From: Candidatus Chloroploca mongolica
GTDB taxonomy: Bacteria; Chloroflexota; Chloroflexia; Chloroflexales; Chloroflexaceae
DNA: 64,000 nucleotides
Direction: 5' to 3'
Assembly (NCBI RefSeq): GCF_004762035.2
Contig: NZ_SIJK02000029.1
Location: 1 to 64,000 of the forward strand
The notes beneath the pieces are model-generated. The model saw only the letters and a list, made by a program, of their open reading frames with translations. It was not told where the DNA came from and searched no databases. The position numbers and the translations under genes were made by a program. Of the stretch, positions 6,313 through 15,305 are shown one piece after another. How positions within the stretch are numbered: position 1 is the first letter of the stretch; every line of letters begins with the position of its first letter.

Positions 6313-8724
6313 TCACAACCGATAGAGACGATAGCGTTCGGTCTGTGCAATCAGGGCGGCTTCCGGGTTATCTAAGGGCGGGGGACCCTGTGCGGCATCC
6401 CAGAGCAAATAGGTTGCACCGGCAGCACGCGCCGCGTCAAGTTCTGCGGCAGTAATGCCGGTCTGGATGGCCTCTGCCGACGGCCATTCTATCACCTGAT
6501 GCGCGATCGCCGAATACTTGGCTATTGGCAAACGCGCTGGCACATTGCCCGCCAACATCGCATCAGCAGGGACGTGAGCCTGCACCATCTGGATCGCTGC
6601 GATCTCATCGGCAGGCTGAAGATCCAGCACATAACGCACGCCGGCTCCATACCCTCCCCATAGTACCATACTCAGGAAGAGCGCTGCACCAACGAGGAGG
6701 CGACCGTTGCCAACCACACGCCCGAGCAACCATCCGGCGGCGACGGCATAGAGTGCGGTCAGTGGCAGAAAGAAGCGCGGCAAGAGAAAACCCGTACTGA
6801 CTGTGACGACATAGAGCCCAATCAGCGTCAGGAGGCCCCCAACTTTTCCCCCACCCTGAGGCACATCAGGTGAGGCCGACACACCAGTAATCCGGTACCA
6901 GACAGGAGTGAGGAACTGACAGAGAGCGCCCGCGACCAGAGCAAGCCAGACGAGCAGGCCGCTGAGCGCAAGCCAATTGGCGGGAAAGCCGAGCAGGCGC
7001 AACTGGATCGCACGGCCAAACTCGCTCGTATCCTCGGCCCCACTGCCCAGATAACCGACGATATTGTTGGCCCAGTTGCCAAAAAAGCGTGGTGGATCGC
7101 GCAAAATCAACTCGGCCAACCCAATCTCATTCGGCGCTTCGTCCCAACGGCCCCAGTCAATATTGCCATAGACGGCCAACCAGACATTCTTGGCCTGCTG
7201 ATTGTAGAGCGGTTGGCCGGTCTGGATGGTGTTGATGAGGATCTGAGGACTGATGGTAATGAGGAACGCAATAAGAAAAACGATCAGACCACGGAAGCGC
7301 CGGGTTTGTTTGGGGTTGGTTAGGGCCACAGTTCCCAGCAGCAGCAAGCCCCAGGGCAAGAGGAGCAACCCCGGATGGCGCATGAGAAAGGCGAGACCGC
7401 CCGCAACCCCCGCCAGCACAAGCAGCAACGTGGCCTGCCGCGGAGGGCGCAACTCCTGCAGACCGGCGATCAGCGCCGCGACACAGAGCACGAAGCACGC
7501 CGCAAAAGGCATATCCGTACCGATATAGAGTCCATACTGCGCCACGGTGCCGCTGAGCGCGAGCATCATCAGGGCGACCAGTGCCGGCCCTGATGCAAGC
7601 ATGCTTCGTGCAAGCCAGTAGCCAGCGCTCAACAGCATTGCCCCGCTGGCCGCACTGATCAGGCGACCGGCAAGAAATGCATTGTCGAAGGTCAACGGAC
7701 GCACCAGCCAGAGCAGAAGCGGATAGCCCAGATTGTAAAAACCATCGGCACGAAAAACCTGTTCGAGCGTCTCACGGGTCGCAAACGAACGAAAATCGTT
7801 TTCGACGCCGGGCCGCGAGAGCGTAAGATGCTGTTGCGCAGCCAGCAGGGTTGCGCCTGTCCAGATGGCGATCACCAGCGTGGGGGCAGCGACTGTGAGC
7901 ACCCACGGCCAGCGTTGGACGAGCGTCGGGCCATCGCGGATCACCAACACCGCACCGAGCACACCAATGATCACCAGCGGCAACTCGCGCAGAGGAAAGG
8001 GATAGAAAGGTGGTTGAAGGCGGGTGAAGAAGAGCCAGAGCAACCCGTAGCCAATGATGCCGACAGCAACTAGCCGGGAACGATGGTGCCACCAGCGTTG
8101 CCCCATCGGTTGTGTTGGCGGCGCACAAACCCTGGTCACCAGCACGAGCAGCGCCCCAACGATCGCGCCATAGAGCACCTGGGCCGGATAGGGCATGATT
8201 GGGGGCGGGCCGACCTCGTAGTGGGCCGTATCAACGAGCACGCCAACCTCGCGCCCATCGGGCAAGCGAGTAACCGGTGCACGCAACTCGACAAAAAAAT
8301 CGGTTGCCTTGAGCAAGCCACCAGCAACCGGAAGGGTCGCCTCTTGCCAGGTTTCGCCTGCAAAATATTGCACTGGTTCACCGCCACCATTGAGCCAGAG
8401 TTCCAGCGGAACTTCGCGCCCCGGTGGGCCACGAAAACGGATGGTCACTGTAGAAGGCAAGCCAGCCTGAGGAAAGCGCAGTGCCGACGAAGCACGAGAC
8501 CAGCGGGCCGCGCCACTGCTACCATCAAGGTATGCTGGCACATCAGGGGTATCGGTCACCCGTTGCGCCTCGTGGAAACCCTGGACATAGGCAGCATCAA
8601 AGCCACCCACATCAACCAGATGGCGAACGGGAAACTGGCTCAACCCAGCGATCAGCAACGCACCAGCAAGCGCCGCGAGCAACACTGCACGCGCAACGCA
8701 AAGCCACATCTCAGGGATTCGCAT
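6313..8724 (-). CDS. Large polytopic membrane protein, GT39/PMT-like glycosyltransferase
   Basis: An 803-residue protein. One N-terminal membrane helix is followed by a roughly 150-residue beta-rich extracytoplasmic domain (SALRFPQAGLPSTVTIRF, then a WLNGGGEPVQYF stretch). Eleven or more hydrophobic helices follow, with FYNLGYPLLLWLVRP and LMRHPGLLLLPWGLL, typical of GT39/ArnT-like enzymes. A short soluble tail ends it. The start ATG at 8724 overlaps the end of the upstream HEAT/SH3 gene by 14 bp; the longer frame reading into that gene was rejected. Its architecture mirrors the neighbour at 3917-6154, with the beta-domain at the other end. Function beyond membrane glycosyl transfer is inferred. 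Confidence 0.7.
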   Translation of the reverse strand: MRIPEMWLCVARAVLLAALAGALLIAGLSQFPVRHLVDVGGFDAAYVQGFHEAQRVTDTPDVPAYLDGSSGAARWSRASSALRFPQAGLPSTVTIRFRGPPGREVPLELWLNGGGEPVQYFAGETWQEATLPVAGGLLKATDFFVELRAPVTRLPDGREVGVLVDTAHYEVGPPPIMPYPAQVLYGAIVGALLVLVTRVCAPPTQPMGQRWWHHRSRLVAVGIIGYGLLWLFFTRLQPPFYPFPLRELPLVIIGVLGAVLVIRDGPTLVQRWPWVLTVAAPTLVIAIWTGATLLAAQQHLTLSRPGVENDFRSFATRETLEQVFRADGFYNLGYPLLLWLVRPLTFDNAFLAGRLISAASGAMLLSAGYWLARSMLASGPALVALMMLALSGTVAQYGLYIGTDMPFAACFVLCVAALIAGLQELRPPRQATLLLVLAGVAGGLAFLMRHPGLLLLPWGLLLLGTVALTNPKQTRRFRGLIVFLIAFLITISPQILINTIQTGQPLYNQQAKNVWLAVYGNIDWGRWDEAPNEIGLAELILRDPPRFFGNWANNIVGYLGSGAEDTSEFGRAIQLRLLGFPANWLALSGLLVWLALVAGALCQFLTPVWYRITGVSASPDVPQGGGKVGGLLTLIGLYVVTVSTGFLLPRFFLPLTALYAVAAGWLLGRVVGNGRLLVGAALFLSMVLWGGYGAGVRYVLDLQPADEIAAIQMVQAHVPADAMLAGNVPARLPIAKYSAIAHQVIEWPSAEAIQTGITAAELDAARAAGATYLLWDAAQGPPPLDNPEAALIAQTERYRLYRL

Positions 8725-9859
8725 CAGGTATTGGCGCTGACAGATCCACCTGGCGCACTTCCAGATCACCGGTGGGCGCAGAAACAAGGGCCTGGCTAAT
8801 CCAGCCCGTGCCATCTAGGCTATTGATCGTCGAGCCCGACACAGCATCGTCAGCGAGGCGGATCAAATACCACTGACTATTGGCTGTGCGGGCAAGAAAA
8901 ATGATCTCATCGCCAGGACTGACCCGCCCGATAGGCTGATTATCGGTATTCGGCACCGGGCGCACATTTGCTTCTTGCAGCACCGTACCGGTCAGTTCCG
9001 TGGCAAGATTGGGGAGAGCCGTAGGGCCAAGCACCGGCTCGACAGTTGGTTGGGCAAGCGTCGTCGGTTGGGGCACCACATACCCCGAGCCCGCAGCGGT
9101 ACTATCTGTGGTGGTGGTAGGCAGAGCCGTCGGCAACGTAAACTGGGGAAACTCCGTCTCACCGGGAATAAACCGCCCGAAGCGTTCCAACTCAGCGCGC
9201 AGCGACGTGATCACACTGAAGCTAAGAATCAGTGCGACAATCATCAGGCCGGCGACGACCGCCGTCTTGATCAATTCAAGACCCTGGCCCCAAACGCTGC
9301 GGCGTCCCAGTTCATCGAGCACACTCTGGGCGGTTTCGGCGACCGACTCACCCCAGGTAGTACGCCCCTGATCGGTACGAGCCACCCGACGCAACTCGAG
9401 CATCGCGCGCATATCACTGACCTGCCCAAGCGCCTGCACAATGCTCCACCGTACATTGCTATTGGGATGCTGGAGGGCCTGGATCAGCGGGCCGCTGGTA
9501 CGACCATCCCCAAGACGACCGGCGGCCTCGGCGGCACGATAGACAGTCAGCCAGGACTTATTAGGGCCAAGGGCATCGCAGATGGCGGGAACCGCAACGG
9601 GCCCGAGGGCGACCAGATCATTGACGGCACTGGCGTGACGCGGATGACTCGTATCGCCGAGCGCCACAATGAGATCGGCAAGTTCTTCACGAGGCACGGT
9701 AGAACGACCATCGTGCGAGGCACGTTGCTTGGCGCTGGTCGGCGCTGGTGAGCGGCGAGTCGTGCGCTCAGGGGGTTCCTTTGCAGCGGAAGCTTTTGGG
9801 GATCGGCCAGGATCACGCTGCACAGGCTTCTCTGTCGGCTCTTCACGCTCACTGGTCAT
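8711..9859 (-). CDS. HEAT-repeat protein with membrane helix and extracytoplasmic SH3 domain
   Basis: 382 residues. Residues 1-50 are polar and low-complexity (Pro, Ser, Thr, Lys, Glu). HEAT/PBS-lyase-like repeats follow (about 60-165; RAAEAAGRLGDGRTSGPLIQ, then WSIVQALGQVSDMRA). A single membrane helix lies near 197-217, then a Pro/Thr-rich linker, and a bacterial SH3-like domain (about 285-360; ANVRPVPNTDNQPIGRV, FLARTANSQWYLIRL, GWISQALV). Cytoplasmic repeats joined to an outside SH3 domain suggest a scaffold linking the cytoplasm to the wall. The start overlaps coaBC by 4 bp (ATGA) and the stop overlaps the next gene, so all three are coupled. No named family recognised. Confidence 0.75.
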   Translation of the reverse strand: MTSEREEPTEKPVQRDPGRSPKASAAKEPPERTTRRSPAPTSAKQRASHDGRSTVPREELADLIVALGDTSHPRHASAVNDLVALGPVAVPAICDALGPNKSWLTVYRAAEAAGRLGDGRTSGPLIQALQHPNSNVRWSIVQALGQVSDMRAMLELRRVARTDQGRTTWGESVAETAQSVLDELGRRSVWGQGLELIKTAVVAGLMIVALILSFSVITSLRAELERFGRFIPGETEFPQFTLPTALPTTTTDSTAAGSGYVVPQPTTLAQPTVEPVLGPTALPNLATELTGTVLQEANVRPVPNTDNQPIGRVSPGDEIIFLARTANSQWYLIRLADDAVSGSTINSLDGTGWISQALVSAPTGDLEVRQVDLSAPIPDANP

Positions 9860-11076
9860 AGTGAAGTTTTATCCTTTACCCAACATTCATAACGAGGAAC
9901 GATAGCCGCGAGCAACTCGGCTGCGGCCTCATGCTTGGGGCGACGCTCAAGCGCGACCATCCCAAGATGATCAATCAACGTCAAAGCGATCGTCTCTTGT
10001 CCAATGCTCGTCACCGCATCATTGGCAACAATGAGGTCAAGGCGTTTGCGTTCAAGCTTGCTCTGGGCATTGGTCAGGAGGTCATCCGTCTCGGCGGCAA
10101 ACCCAACCTTAAAGACGTGGTGTTGCTCGGCGAGACCGGCAAGCAAATCAGGGTTGGTGACGAGATCAAGGTGCATCCCGGTTGTATCGGGTTGCTTTTT
10201 GAGTTTATGCTCAGCTGCGACGGAGGGACGAAAATCAGCAACGGCAGCATTCATGATTAGGATATCGGCCTGGCCGATGACCTCGTGGAGCGCGGCCTGC
10301 ATTTCGAGGGCCGTTTCAATCTGGACAGTCGTTAGAGCGGCAGGGGCTGGCAGCGCCGTCGGGCCACTGATCAGCGTAACGGTTGCCCCGAGATCGCGTG
10401 CATGGATAGCGAGGGCATAGCCCATCTGTCCCGAAGCGCGATTCGCCAGGTAGCGCACCGGATCAATTGGCTCACGAGTGCCTCCAGCGGTAACAACCAC
10501 GTGTCGGCCACGGAGGGGGCCATTCTGTTGACCAAGGGTAGCACGAATCGTGCCTTCGAGGGTAGCCGGTTCAGGCAAACGGCCTTTGCCACTGACATCC
10601 TCGGCCATCCGCCCGACTTCAGGCTCAATCACGAGCACACCCCGCGCCCGCAGCGTCGCGAGATTCGCTTGGGTAGCTGGGTTGGCAAGCATCAACGGAT
10701 TCATCGCGGGCGCAAGCAAGATGGGTGCGCTCGTTGCGAGCACCGTTGTGGTTAACAAATCATCACTCAAGCCGACAGCAAGACGAGCGATCGTATGAGC
10801 CGTAGCCGGAGCAATCACAACCAGATCAGCCTGAGCACCGAGGGCGATATGGCCGATCACACCATCTTCAGGCAAGGCCCACATATCAGTCAACACAGGA
10901 TGGCCTGTCAAGGCCTGAAACGTCGCTGTACCAACAAAACGCTGTGCGGCGGGAGTCATGATTACATGAACATGAGCCCCGGCAAGGGTCAGATCACGGG
11001 CAAGTTGCACCACCTTGTAGGCCGCAATACTGCCACAGACCCCCAGAATAATGTTTTTGTTTTGCAAGACATCCAT
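9856..11076 (-). CDS. coaBC: Bifunctional phosphopantothenoylcysteine decarboxylase / phosphopantothenate-cysteine ligase
   Basis: 406 residues. It makes 4'-phosphopantetheine from phosphopantothenate and cysteine, two steps of coenzyme A synthesis in the cytosol. The N-terminal CoaC flavoprotein half shows GSIAAYK (15-21), the catalytic His76 in IGHIALG, and the PAMNPLM substrate motif (123-129). The CoaB half shows VVTAGGTREPIDPVR, RASGQMGYALA and KLKKQ, the lysine motif of the ligase. The start ATG at 11076 directly follows an in-frame TTG and has GAGG upstream. It is full length for the family. It heads a coupled run with the HEAT/SH3 and GT39-like genes, with no obvious metabolic link. 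Confidence 0.95.
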   Translation of the reverse strand: MDVLQNKNIILGVCGSIAAYKVVQLARDLTLAGAHVHVIMTPAAQRFVGTATFQALTGHPVLTDMWALPEDGVIGHIALGAQADLVVIAPATAHTIARLAVGLSDDLLTTTVLATSAPILLAPAMNPLMLANPATQANLATLRARGVLVIEPEVGRMAEDVSGKGRLPEPATLEGTIRATLGQQNGPLRGRHVVVTAGGTREPIDPVRYLANRASGQMGYALAIHARDLGATVTLISGPTALPAPAALTTVQIETALEMQAALHEVIGQADILIMNAAVADFRPSVAAEHKLKKQPDTTGMHLDLVTNPDLLAGLAEQHHVFKVGFAAETDDLLTNAQSKLERKRLDLIVANDAVTSIGQETIALTLIDHLGMVALERRPKHEAAAELLAAIVPRYECWVKDKTSL

Positions 11077-11149
11077 CAAAGCGCCTCATATGGCATACCA
11101 ATGCATTGTATCATCAAGCTGTTGTGACGTAAAGTTTCGGCTTTCCCTC

Positions 11150-11178
11150 TTGAAACAGGACGCACACCGTAGTACAAT
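11150..11178 (+). promoter_or_regulatory. Sigma-70-type promoter of the hibernation factor gene
   Basis: TTGAAA (11150-11155), 17 bp, TACAAT (11173-11178). Transcription would start near 11185, giving a leader of about 245 nt before the ATG at 11429. This is one of the cleanest promoter matches in the window. Confidence 0.65.
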
Positions 11179-11230
11179 GCTTTATAACAGCATCTTTGAA
11201 CAACAGTGGTTTGGTTGTTCACCGTGCTGT

Positions 11231-11387
11231 CACACCACAATGGTGTGGTGTGTATTTTCAGGAAGTGACGAGCGATGATCGTCAATCGCAACAACAGCCC
11301 ATTTCCCATTATCCTCTAATGTGTGACCGAGTCCCTGGGTACCATGGTATGGTACCGGGGGCTTTTCTGTTCGCACCCTGCGAACAG
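11231..11387 (+). promoter_or_regulatory. Structured 5' leader of the hibernation factor mRNA
   Basis: Three hairpins lie in the leader. The first is at 11231-11252, with arms CACACCAC and GTGGTGTG. The second is at 11338-11356, a perfect 8-bp stem GGTACCAT/ATGGTACC with a GGT loop. The third is at 11367-11387, a perfect 9-bp stem CTGTTCGCA/TGCGAACAG with a CCC loop. A short T-run (CTTTTCT) follows the second hairpin, so an attenuator-like role is possible. No known riboswitch class was recognised. Confidence 0.45.
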
Positions 11388-11428
11388 GCTGGAATTGTTC
11401 GCCCCCTTGAGTTAGGATGGAGGCCCCG

Positions 11429-12010
11429 ATGGAACTGACAGTCAAGAGTCGCAGCGGCAAGATCACCGAGCGCCAGCACAGACACATCGAAGAGAAACTA
11501 TCCAAACTGGGACGCTATATGGGCGCAATTACGAGCGCCACGGTTGAGGTTCATACTGAACAACACCGCAATGCCGGCGAAGTCAGTCGGGTGCAGGTAA
11601 CACTCGTAGGTGAGCACGGGGTTATCCTGCGGGCCGAAGAAGAGGCGAGTGATCTCTACACCGCCGTGGATAAGGTTCAACAGGTATTGCAACGTCAGAT
11701 CAAACGGTATAAAGAGAAATACTGGAGGCGTGAACGTACACGTCAACCCAGTGTCTTTCCATCCGAACTTGAGGCTGACATCCTGGTGGCTGAACTCGAT
11801 ACCGATCAAGACGATGTTCCGCCGCAACACGAAGTGATCCGCACGAAACAACTCACGCTTCGTCCAATGTTTACGGACGACGCGATTGAACAGATGGAGT
11901 TGCTGGGCCACAATTTCTTTGTCTTCCACGACGCCGATTCGCAGCGACTGAGTGTGCTGTATCGTCGGCGTGATGGTAACTATGGCATGATCGTACCTGA
12001 TCCTGTCTAA
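11429..12010 (+). CDS. hpf: Ribosome hibernation promoting factor, long form
   Basis: 193 residues. It binds the 30S subunit and promotes 100S ribosome dimers in resting cells. The N-terminal S30AE/RaiA domain runs to about residue 100 (MELTVKSRSGKITERQHRHI, then ATVEVHTEQHRNAGE). A linker is followed by the C-terminal dimerisation domain (TKQLTLRPMFTDDAIEQMEL, GHNFFVFHDADSQRLSVLYR), which defines the long form. The start is the ATG at 11429, with GGAGG at 11419-11423; the in-frame ATG at 11417 overlaps that ribosome-binding site. Monocistronic: own promoter upstream and a strong hairpin downstream. The structured leader suggests post-transcriptional control. Confidence 0.93.
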   Translation: MELTVKSRSGKITERQHRHIEEKLSKLGRYMGAITSATVEVHTEQHRNAGEVSRVQVTLVGEHGVILRAEEEASDLYTAVDKVQQVLQRQIKRYKEKYWRRERTRQPSVFPSELEADILVAELDTDQDDVPPQHEVIRTKQLTLRPMFTDDAIEQMELLGHNFFVFHDADSQRLSVLYRRRDGNYGMIVPDPV

Positions 12011-12020
12011 GCTTTCAGGT

Positions 12021-12073
12021 GGTTGAAGATGACAAAACGGCCAGCAGAGCTGGCCGTTTTGTCATCTTCAACC
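12021..12073. terminator. Bidirectional hairpin terminator, 25-bp perfect stem
   Basis: Arms 12021-12045 and 12049-12073 are perfect complements around an AGA loop. The tip is CCAGC-AGA-GCTGG. It sits between the convergent stops of hpf and the zinc-ribbon gene, and both arms contain AAAAC/GTTTT steps, so it could stop transcripts from both sides. Confidence 0.7.
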
Positions 12074-12076
12074 TAG

Positions 12077-12547
12077 CTACGCGACAGCGACGATCAAGGC
12101 CATAAAGGCGCAAAAACCAAGGACGAGAATGATTAACTGGGCATAGCCAAGCACCAGGCCAACCACGGCTAGCCCGTCGCCACCAATACGCCCGCCCGAC
12201 TGACGGATCTCGCTGCGGCCTAGATGCCCAAAGATGATCGCGGCAATCGAGCCAATCACCGGCAAGATGATCCAACTGATCACCCCCATGATGACACTGA
12301 TCACGGCTAACTGGCTATTGGGAATGACCGCAGGCGCATACCCCTCAGAAACCTGGGGTTGATATGGTGCAGGTGGTTGTTGTTGATATGTATATGGATC
12401 AGGCTGAGTCGGCTGGTATGGCGTTGTTATCGGGGTGACCCGCGAAGGCTGATCCACCTGCAGTTGTTGCTGGGTCAACTGTGCGCCACAGTTATAACAA
12501 AAGCGCTGGCCCTCGGCACTTTCTGCTCCACACTGTGAACAAATCAT
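12077..12547 (-). CDS. Zinc-ribbon membrane protein (DUF4190-type)
   Basis: 156 residues. The N-terminal zinc ribbon MICSQCGAESAEGQRFCYNC has paired CxxC knuckles at residues 3-6 and 17-20. A Gln/Pro/Tyr-rich linker follows (about 25-75), then a DUF4190-like unit with two membrane helices (VISVIMGVISWIILPVIGSI and a GLVLGYAQLIILVLGFC stretch) around a short loop with FGHLGRSEIR. The ribosome-binding site GGAG precedes the ATG. The function of such proteins is unknown; they are presumed membrane-associated sensors or scaffolds. The gene is 76 bp downstream of trpC in the same direction and may be separately transcribed. Confidence 0.8.
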   Translation of the reverse strand: MICSQCGAESAEGQRFCYNCGAQLTQQQLQVDQPSRVTPITTPYQPTQPDPYTYQQQPPAPYQPQVSEGYAPAVIPNSQLAVISVIMGVISWIILPVIGSIAAIIFGHLGRSEIRQSGGRIGGDGLAVVGLVLGYAQLIILVLGFCAFMALIVAVA

Positions 12548-12623
12548 CGCATTCTCCAGAACATCTTCAGCAATTGTGCTACGGATTATACGCTACGCTG
12601 GGGGCAACAGTTGCACGAGACCC

Positions 12624-13424
12624 CTACGCATTGACGAGGGTACGCGTCAGCAAGCCAATATCGGCGGCGGTCACGAGTGCTTCGCCGACGAGAACGGCAT
12701 CAACCCCGTAGCTCTGCACCTGGCGAACATGTTCGGGGGTAAAGATGCCGCTTTCACTGACGAGGATTGGGCGGTCAGGGCCCCCGGGCAGATGCTGGGC
12801 TAGGCTTTCAGTCGTGCCTAGGTCGATGACAAAGGTGTGCAGGTTCCGGTTGTTGACCCCGATCACCCTTGCTCCGACGGCCAGCGCACGCTTGAGTTCT
12901 TGCTCGGTGTGAACTTCAACCAGCGCCGTCATGCCAAGGATCGTCGTCAGAGCGTGGAGCTCAAGCAGCATGGCATCGTCGAGCGCCCCGGCGATCAAAA
13001 GCAACGCATCGGCCCCATATGCGCGTGCCTCGTAGATCTGGTAGGGGTCAATGATGAAGTCTTTGCGCAAGAGGGGTGGGATGCCAGGGAGTTTACGGAT
13101 ACCCTCAAGGAATTTCAGGCTCCCTTGAAAAAAACGATTATCCGTTAGCACCGAAATCGCGGCTGCGCCCGCATCACGGTAGATCTGCGCCAGCGCAAGG
13201 TGATCAAACGGTTCAAGCAAGACACCCCGACTAGGCGAGGCTTTTTTAACCTCGGCGATCAAGGCCGTCCCATGGGCACGACGCAACGCCAGCGCAAAGT
13301 CGCGTGGTTTCGGCGCACGGGCAATGCGTGCGCCCAGTGCGGTCATCGATACTTTGGCCTGCTGGCGGGCCACTTCGACGGCTTTATGCGCCAGGATCGT
13401 ATCTAGAATCGTCTCTTGGGCCAT
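12624..13424 (-). CDS. trpC: Indole-3-glycerol phosphate synthase
   Basis: 266 residues. It converts 1-(2-carboxyphenylamino)-1-deoxyribulose 5-phosphate to indole-3-glycerol phosphate in tryptophan synthesis. TIM-barrel landmarks of the family are present: EVKKASPSRGVL near 57-68, the catalytic-lysine strand LLRKDFIIDPYQIYEARA near 117-134, GVNNRNLHTFVIDL near 187, and VSESGIFTPEHV near 218. The length is normal. It starts 3 bp after the stop of the double-RCK gene, with AGGAAAGGG upstream, and trpD lies two genes upstream, so trpD and trpC are probably on one message. Confidence 0.95.
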   Translation of the reverse strand: MAQETILDTILAHKAVEVARQQAKVSMTALGARIARAPKPRDFALALRRAHGTALIAEVKKASPSRGVLLEPFDHLALAQIYRDAGAAAISVLTDNRFFQGSLKFLEGIRKLPGIPPLLRKDFIIDPYQIYEARAYGADALLLIAGALDDAMLLELHALTTILGMTALVEVHTEQELKRALAVGARVIGVNNRNLHTFVIDLGTTESLAQHLPGGPDRPILVSESGIFTPEHVRQVQSYGVDAVLVGEALVTAADIGLLTRTLVNA

Positions 13425-13427
13425 ACC

Positions 13428-15287
13428 TTACCCTTTCCTCTTCTTGTCAGTATGCAGCCTGTGCAAGGCCTTCAGATCGGCGAGCACCATGATTTCGTCA
13501 CCAGGAACGACCGATCGTTCTGGGGTGGGAAGTTGCGTCAGCTGTCCATTGTGTTGCAGCGCAATCACGAGCAGGTTGTCTTGCTCGCGAATTGCTCCGA
13601 TGGTACGTTGTCCCAGTGTGCTGTCAGCATCGATCACAATGGTCTGACTGGCAAAGATGCGTTCGCCAAGATCAACCGCATGATCAATCTCGCGTGAAAT
13701 GGCAGCGGCAGCAAGCGTTGGTGCCGCCAGGGCCGAGGTGCTATAGACCGTATTGATCCCAAAGAGTCCTGAGAGTCGTTCGGCGAGCACATCACTAAAG
13801 ACCCGTAAGACCAGATGCACCTCAGGTCGGAGCGAACGGGCGACCATGCCAATCTGCAGATTGGCGAGGTCGTCACCAACAACAGCAGCGACCGCATAGG
13901 CATCAGCAATGCCAGCCTTTTCGAGGACGGCTGCCTCACGTGCATCGCCACGTAGAACGCGTACGCCACCTGCTTCAAGATCCTCGATCTGCCAACGTGG
14001 CGTATCGGGCTTGCAGATCGCCACGAGATTTGGCCGAGGTTTCATCGGCAAAAGCAACCGAATGATTGCCGAGCCAACTTTTCCCATCCCGCACACAATG
14101 ACGGTATTGGGGCGCGGTTCATCATGGACAGGTTGCATCTGGGCACTCAGAAAGCTCAACTTGCTATCAGTCCGGTTGGCGAGACGTACTCGTTCAAGGG
14201 CATCCAGGCTGCCTAGCAGCAAGATGCGATCATTGCCTTCGATCCGGGTCATAAATGTGCAGCGCCGCTCGTATCGCTTGGCGTCACGTAGCCGCAAGAC
14301 TCGTACCCCGTAAGCTTGCTCAATCGCGCCAACAAAACCGGTCAGATCACTCTCGCCCGCCACCGTCACTTCCGAGAGGGCAAGGGGTCCTCCTGGTAGA
14401 TGAAAGACATGCATGATTGCCTCGCTGACGGCGGCCGCAGCCAGGGTCGGTGCTGCCAGCGCTGATGAACTAAAAGCAGTATTGCGTCCAATTGTCAGCT
14501 CAAGATGCTGATCGAGTTGACGATTGAAGATCCGCATGACTGTCTGCAAGCCGGGGCATTTGCGGCGAGCAGCGAGCGCGATTTCAACATTCAGCAGGTC
14601 ATCATTGATTGCTGCGATCAGGCTGTGTGCGCGAGCGAGCCCGGCCTGCGTCAATACCTCTGGCTCACGTGCGTCACCCACGATCAACGGTACTTTCAGT
14701 CGGCTCATAGTAATGGCAAATTCGCTGCCCATGTCATGATCAATCGCAACCACATCGTAGCCAACATCAAGGAGTTGCAACACCGTGCGATAACCGACTC
14801 GCCCGATACCACAGACAATCACGTGACCACTGAAGGTACTGGCGAGGGCTGTCTGCCATCCTTCGCGTCGCAGCCCCTTGTCAAAGAGCCGCTGGGCAAA
14901 ATCGACCACACTCTGCAGTAGGAAGAAGAGCCCGAAGAGAGGAACGCCAAAGAAGATGAGCCTCCCGCCCAGATCGTTTGGAAAGTCGGTTGGAGCTTCA
15001 AACACAAGCAGCAGCAGCGTCGCATAGAGCGACGTCGCAAAGTCGCCATCTACCCCGCAGAATGCGCCAGATTCTACACACAGGCGAGGAAAATAGTCAA
15101 GCCGCAGATACAACGCACTCGCAAGCAACAGAACAACGAGGCTTGCCAGCGGCACCCACGCTTGCCGTAGCAGCATCCGCAGATCGTAAAAATTGGCACG
15201 CAAAAGTCGCCAGAGCGAATAGCTTCGTCGCCGCTGGCGTAGGCGCTCAAGCCGAATCTCGTCTTCCGACGCGTTGAGTGTGCTCAT
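13428..15287 (-). CDS. Double-RCK ion-channel-like protein with atypical selectivity filter
   Basis: 619 residues. A basic cytoplasmic N-terminus is followed by a membrane helix (about 43-62), a re-entrant region (about 85-105) and a second helix (about 107-128), the layout of a two-helix potassium channel. Two RCK/TrkA-N Rossmann domains follow, with HVIVCGIGRVGY near 155-166 and TVIVCGMGKVGS near 400, each with a TrkA-C-like region. Where K+ channels have TVGYG, this protein has VFEAPTD (95-101), so potassium selectivity cannot be assumed. CASTOR/POLLUX-type channels also combine tandem RCK domains with odd filters. It lies between trpD and trpC, 18 bp after one and 3 bp before the other. 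Confidence 0.8.
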   Translation of the reverse strand: MSTLNASEDEIRLERLRQRRRSYSLWRLLRANFYDLRMLLRQAWVPLASLVVLLLASALYLRLDYFPRLCVESGAFCGVDGDFATSLYATLLLLVFEAPTDFPNDLGGRLIFFGVPLFGLFFLLQSVVDFAQRLFDKGLRREGWQTALASTFSGHVIVCGIGRVGYRTVLQLLDVGYDVVAIDHDMGSEFAITMSRLKVPLIVGDAREPEVLTQAGLARAHSLIAAINDDLLNVEIALAARRKCPGLQTVMRIFNRQLDQHLELTIGRNTAFSSSALAAPTLAAAAVSEAIMHVFHLPGGPLALSEVTVAGESDLTGFVGAIEQAYGVRVLRLRDAKRYERRCTFMTRIEGNDRILLLGSLDALERVRLANRTDSKLSFLSAQMQPVHDEPRPNTVIVCGMGKVGSAIIRLLLPMKPRPNLVAICKPDTPRWQIEDLEAGGVRVLRGDAREAAVLEKAGIADAYAVAAVVGDDLANLQIGMVARSLRPEVHLVLRVFSDVLAERLSGLFGINTVYSTSALAAPTLAAAAISREIDHAVDLGERIFASQTIVIDADSTLGQRTIGAIREQDNLLVIALQHNGQLTQLPTPERSVVPGDEIMVLADLKALHRLHTDKKRKG

Positions 15288-15305
15288 TGTGCAAACTCAC
15301 ACGAG

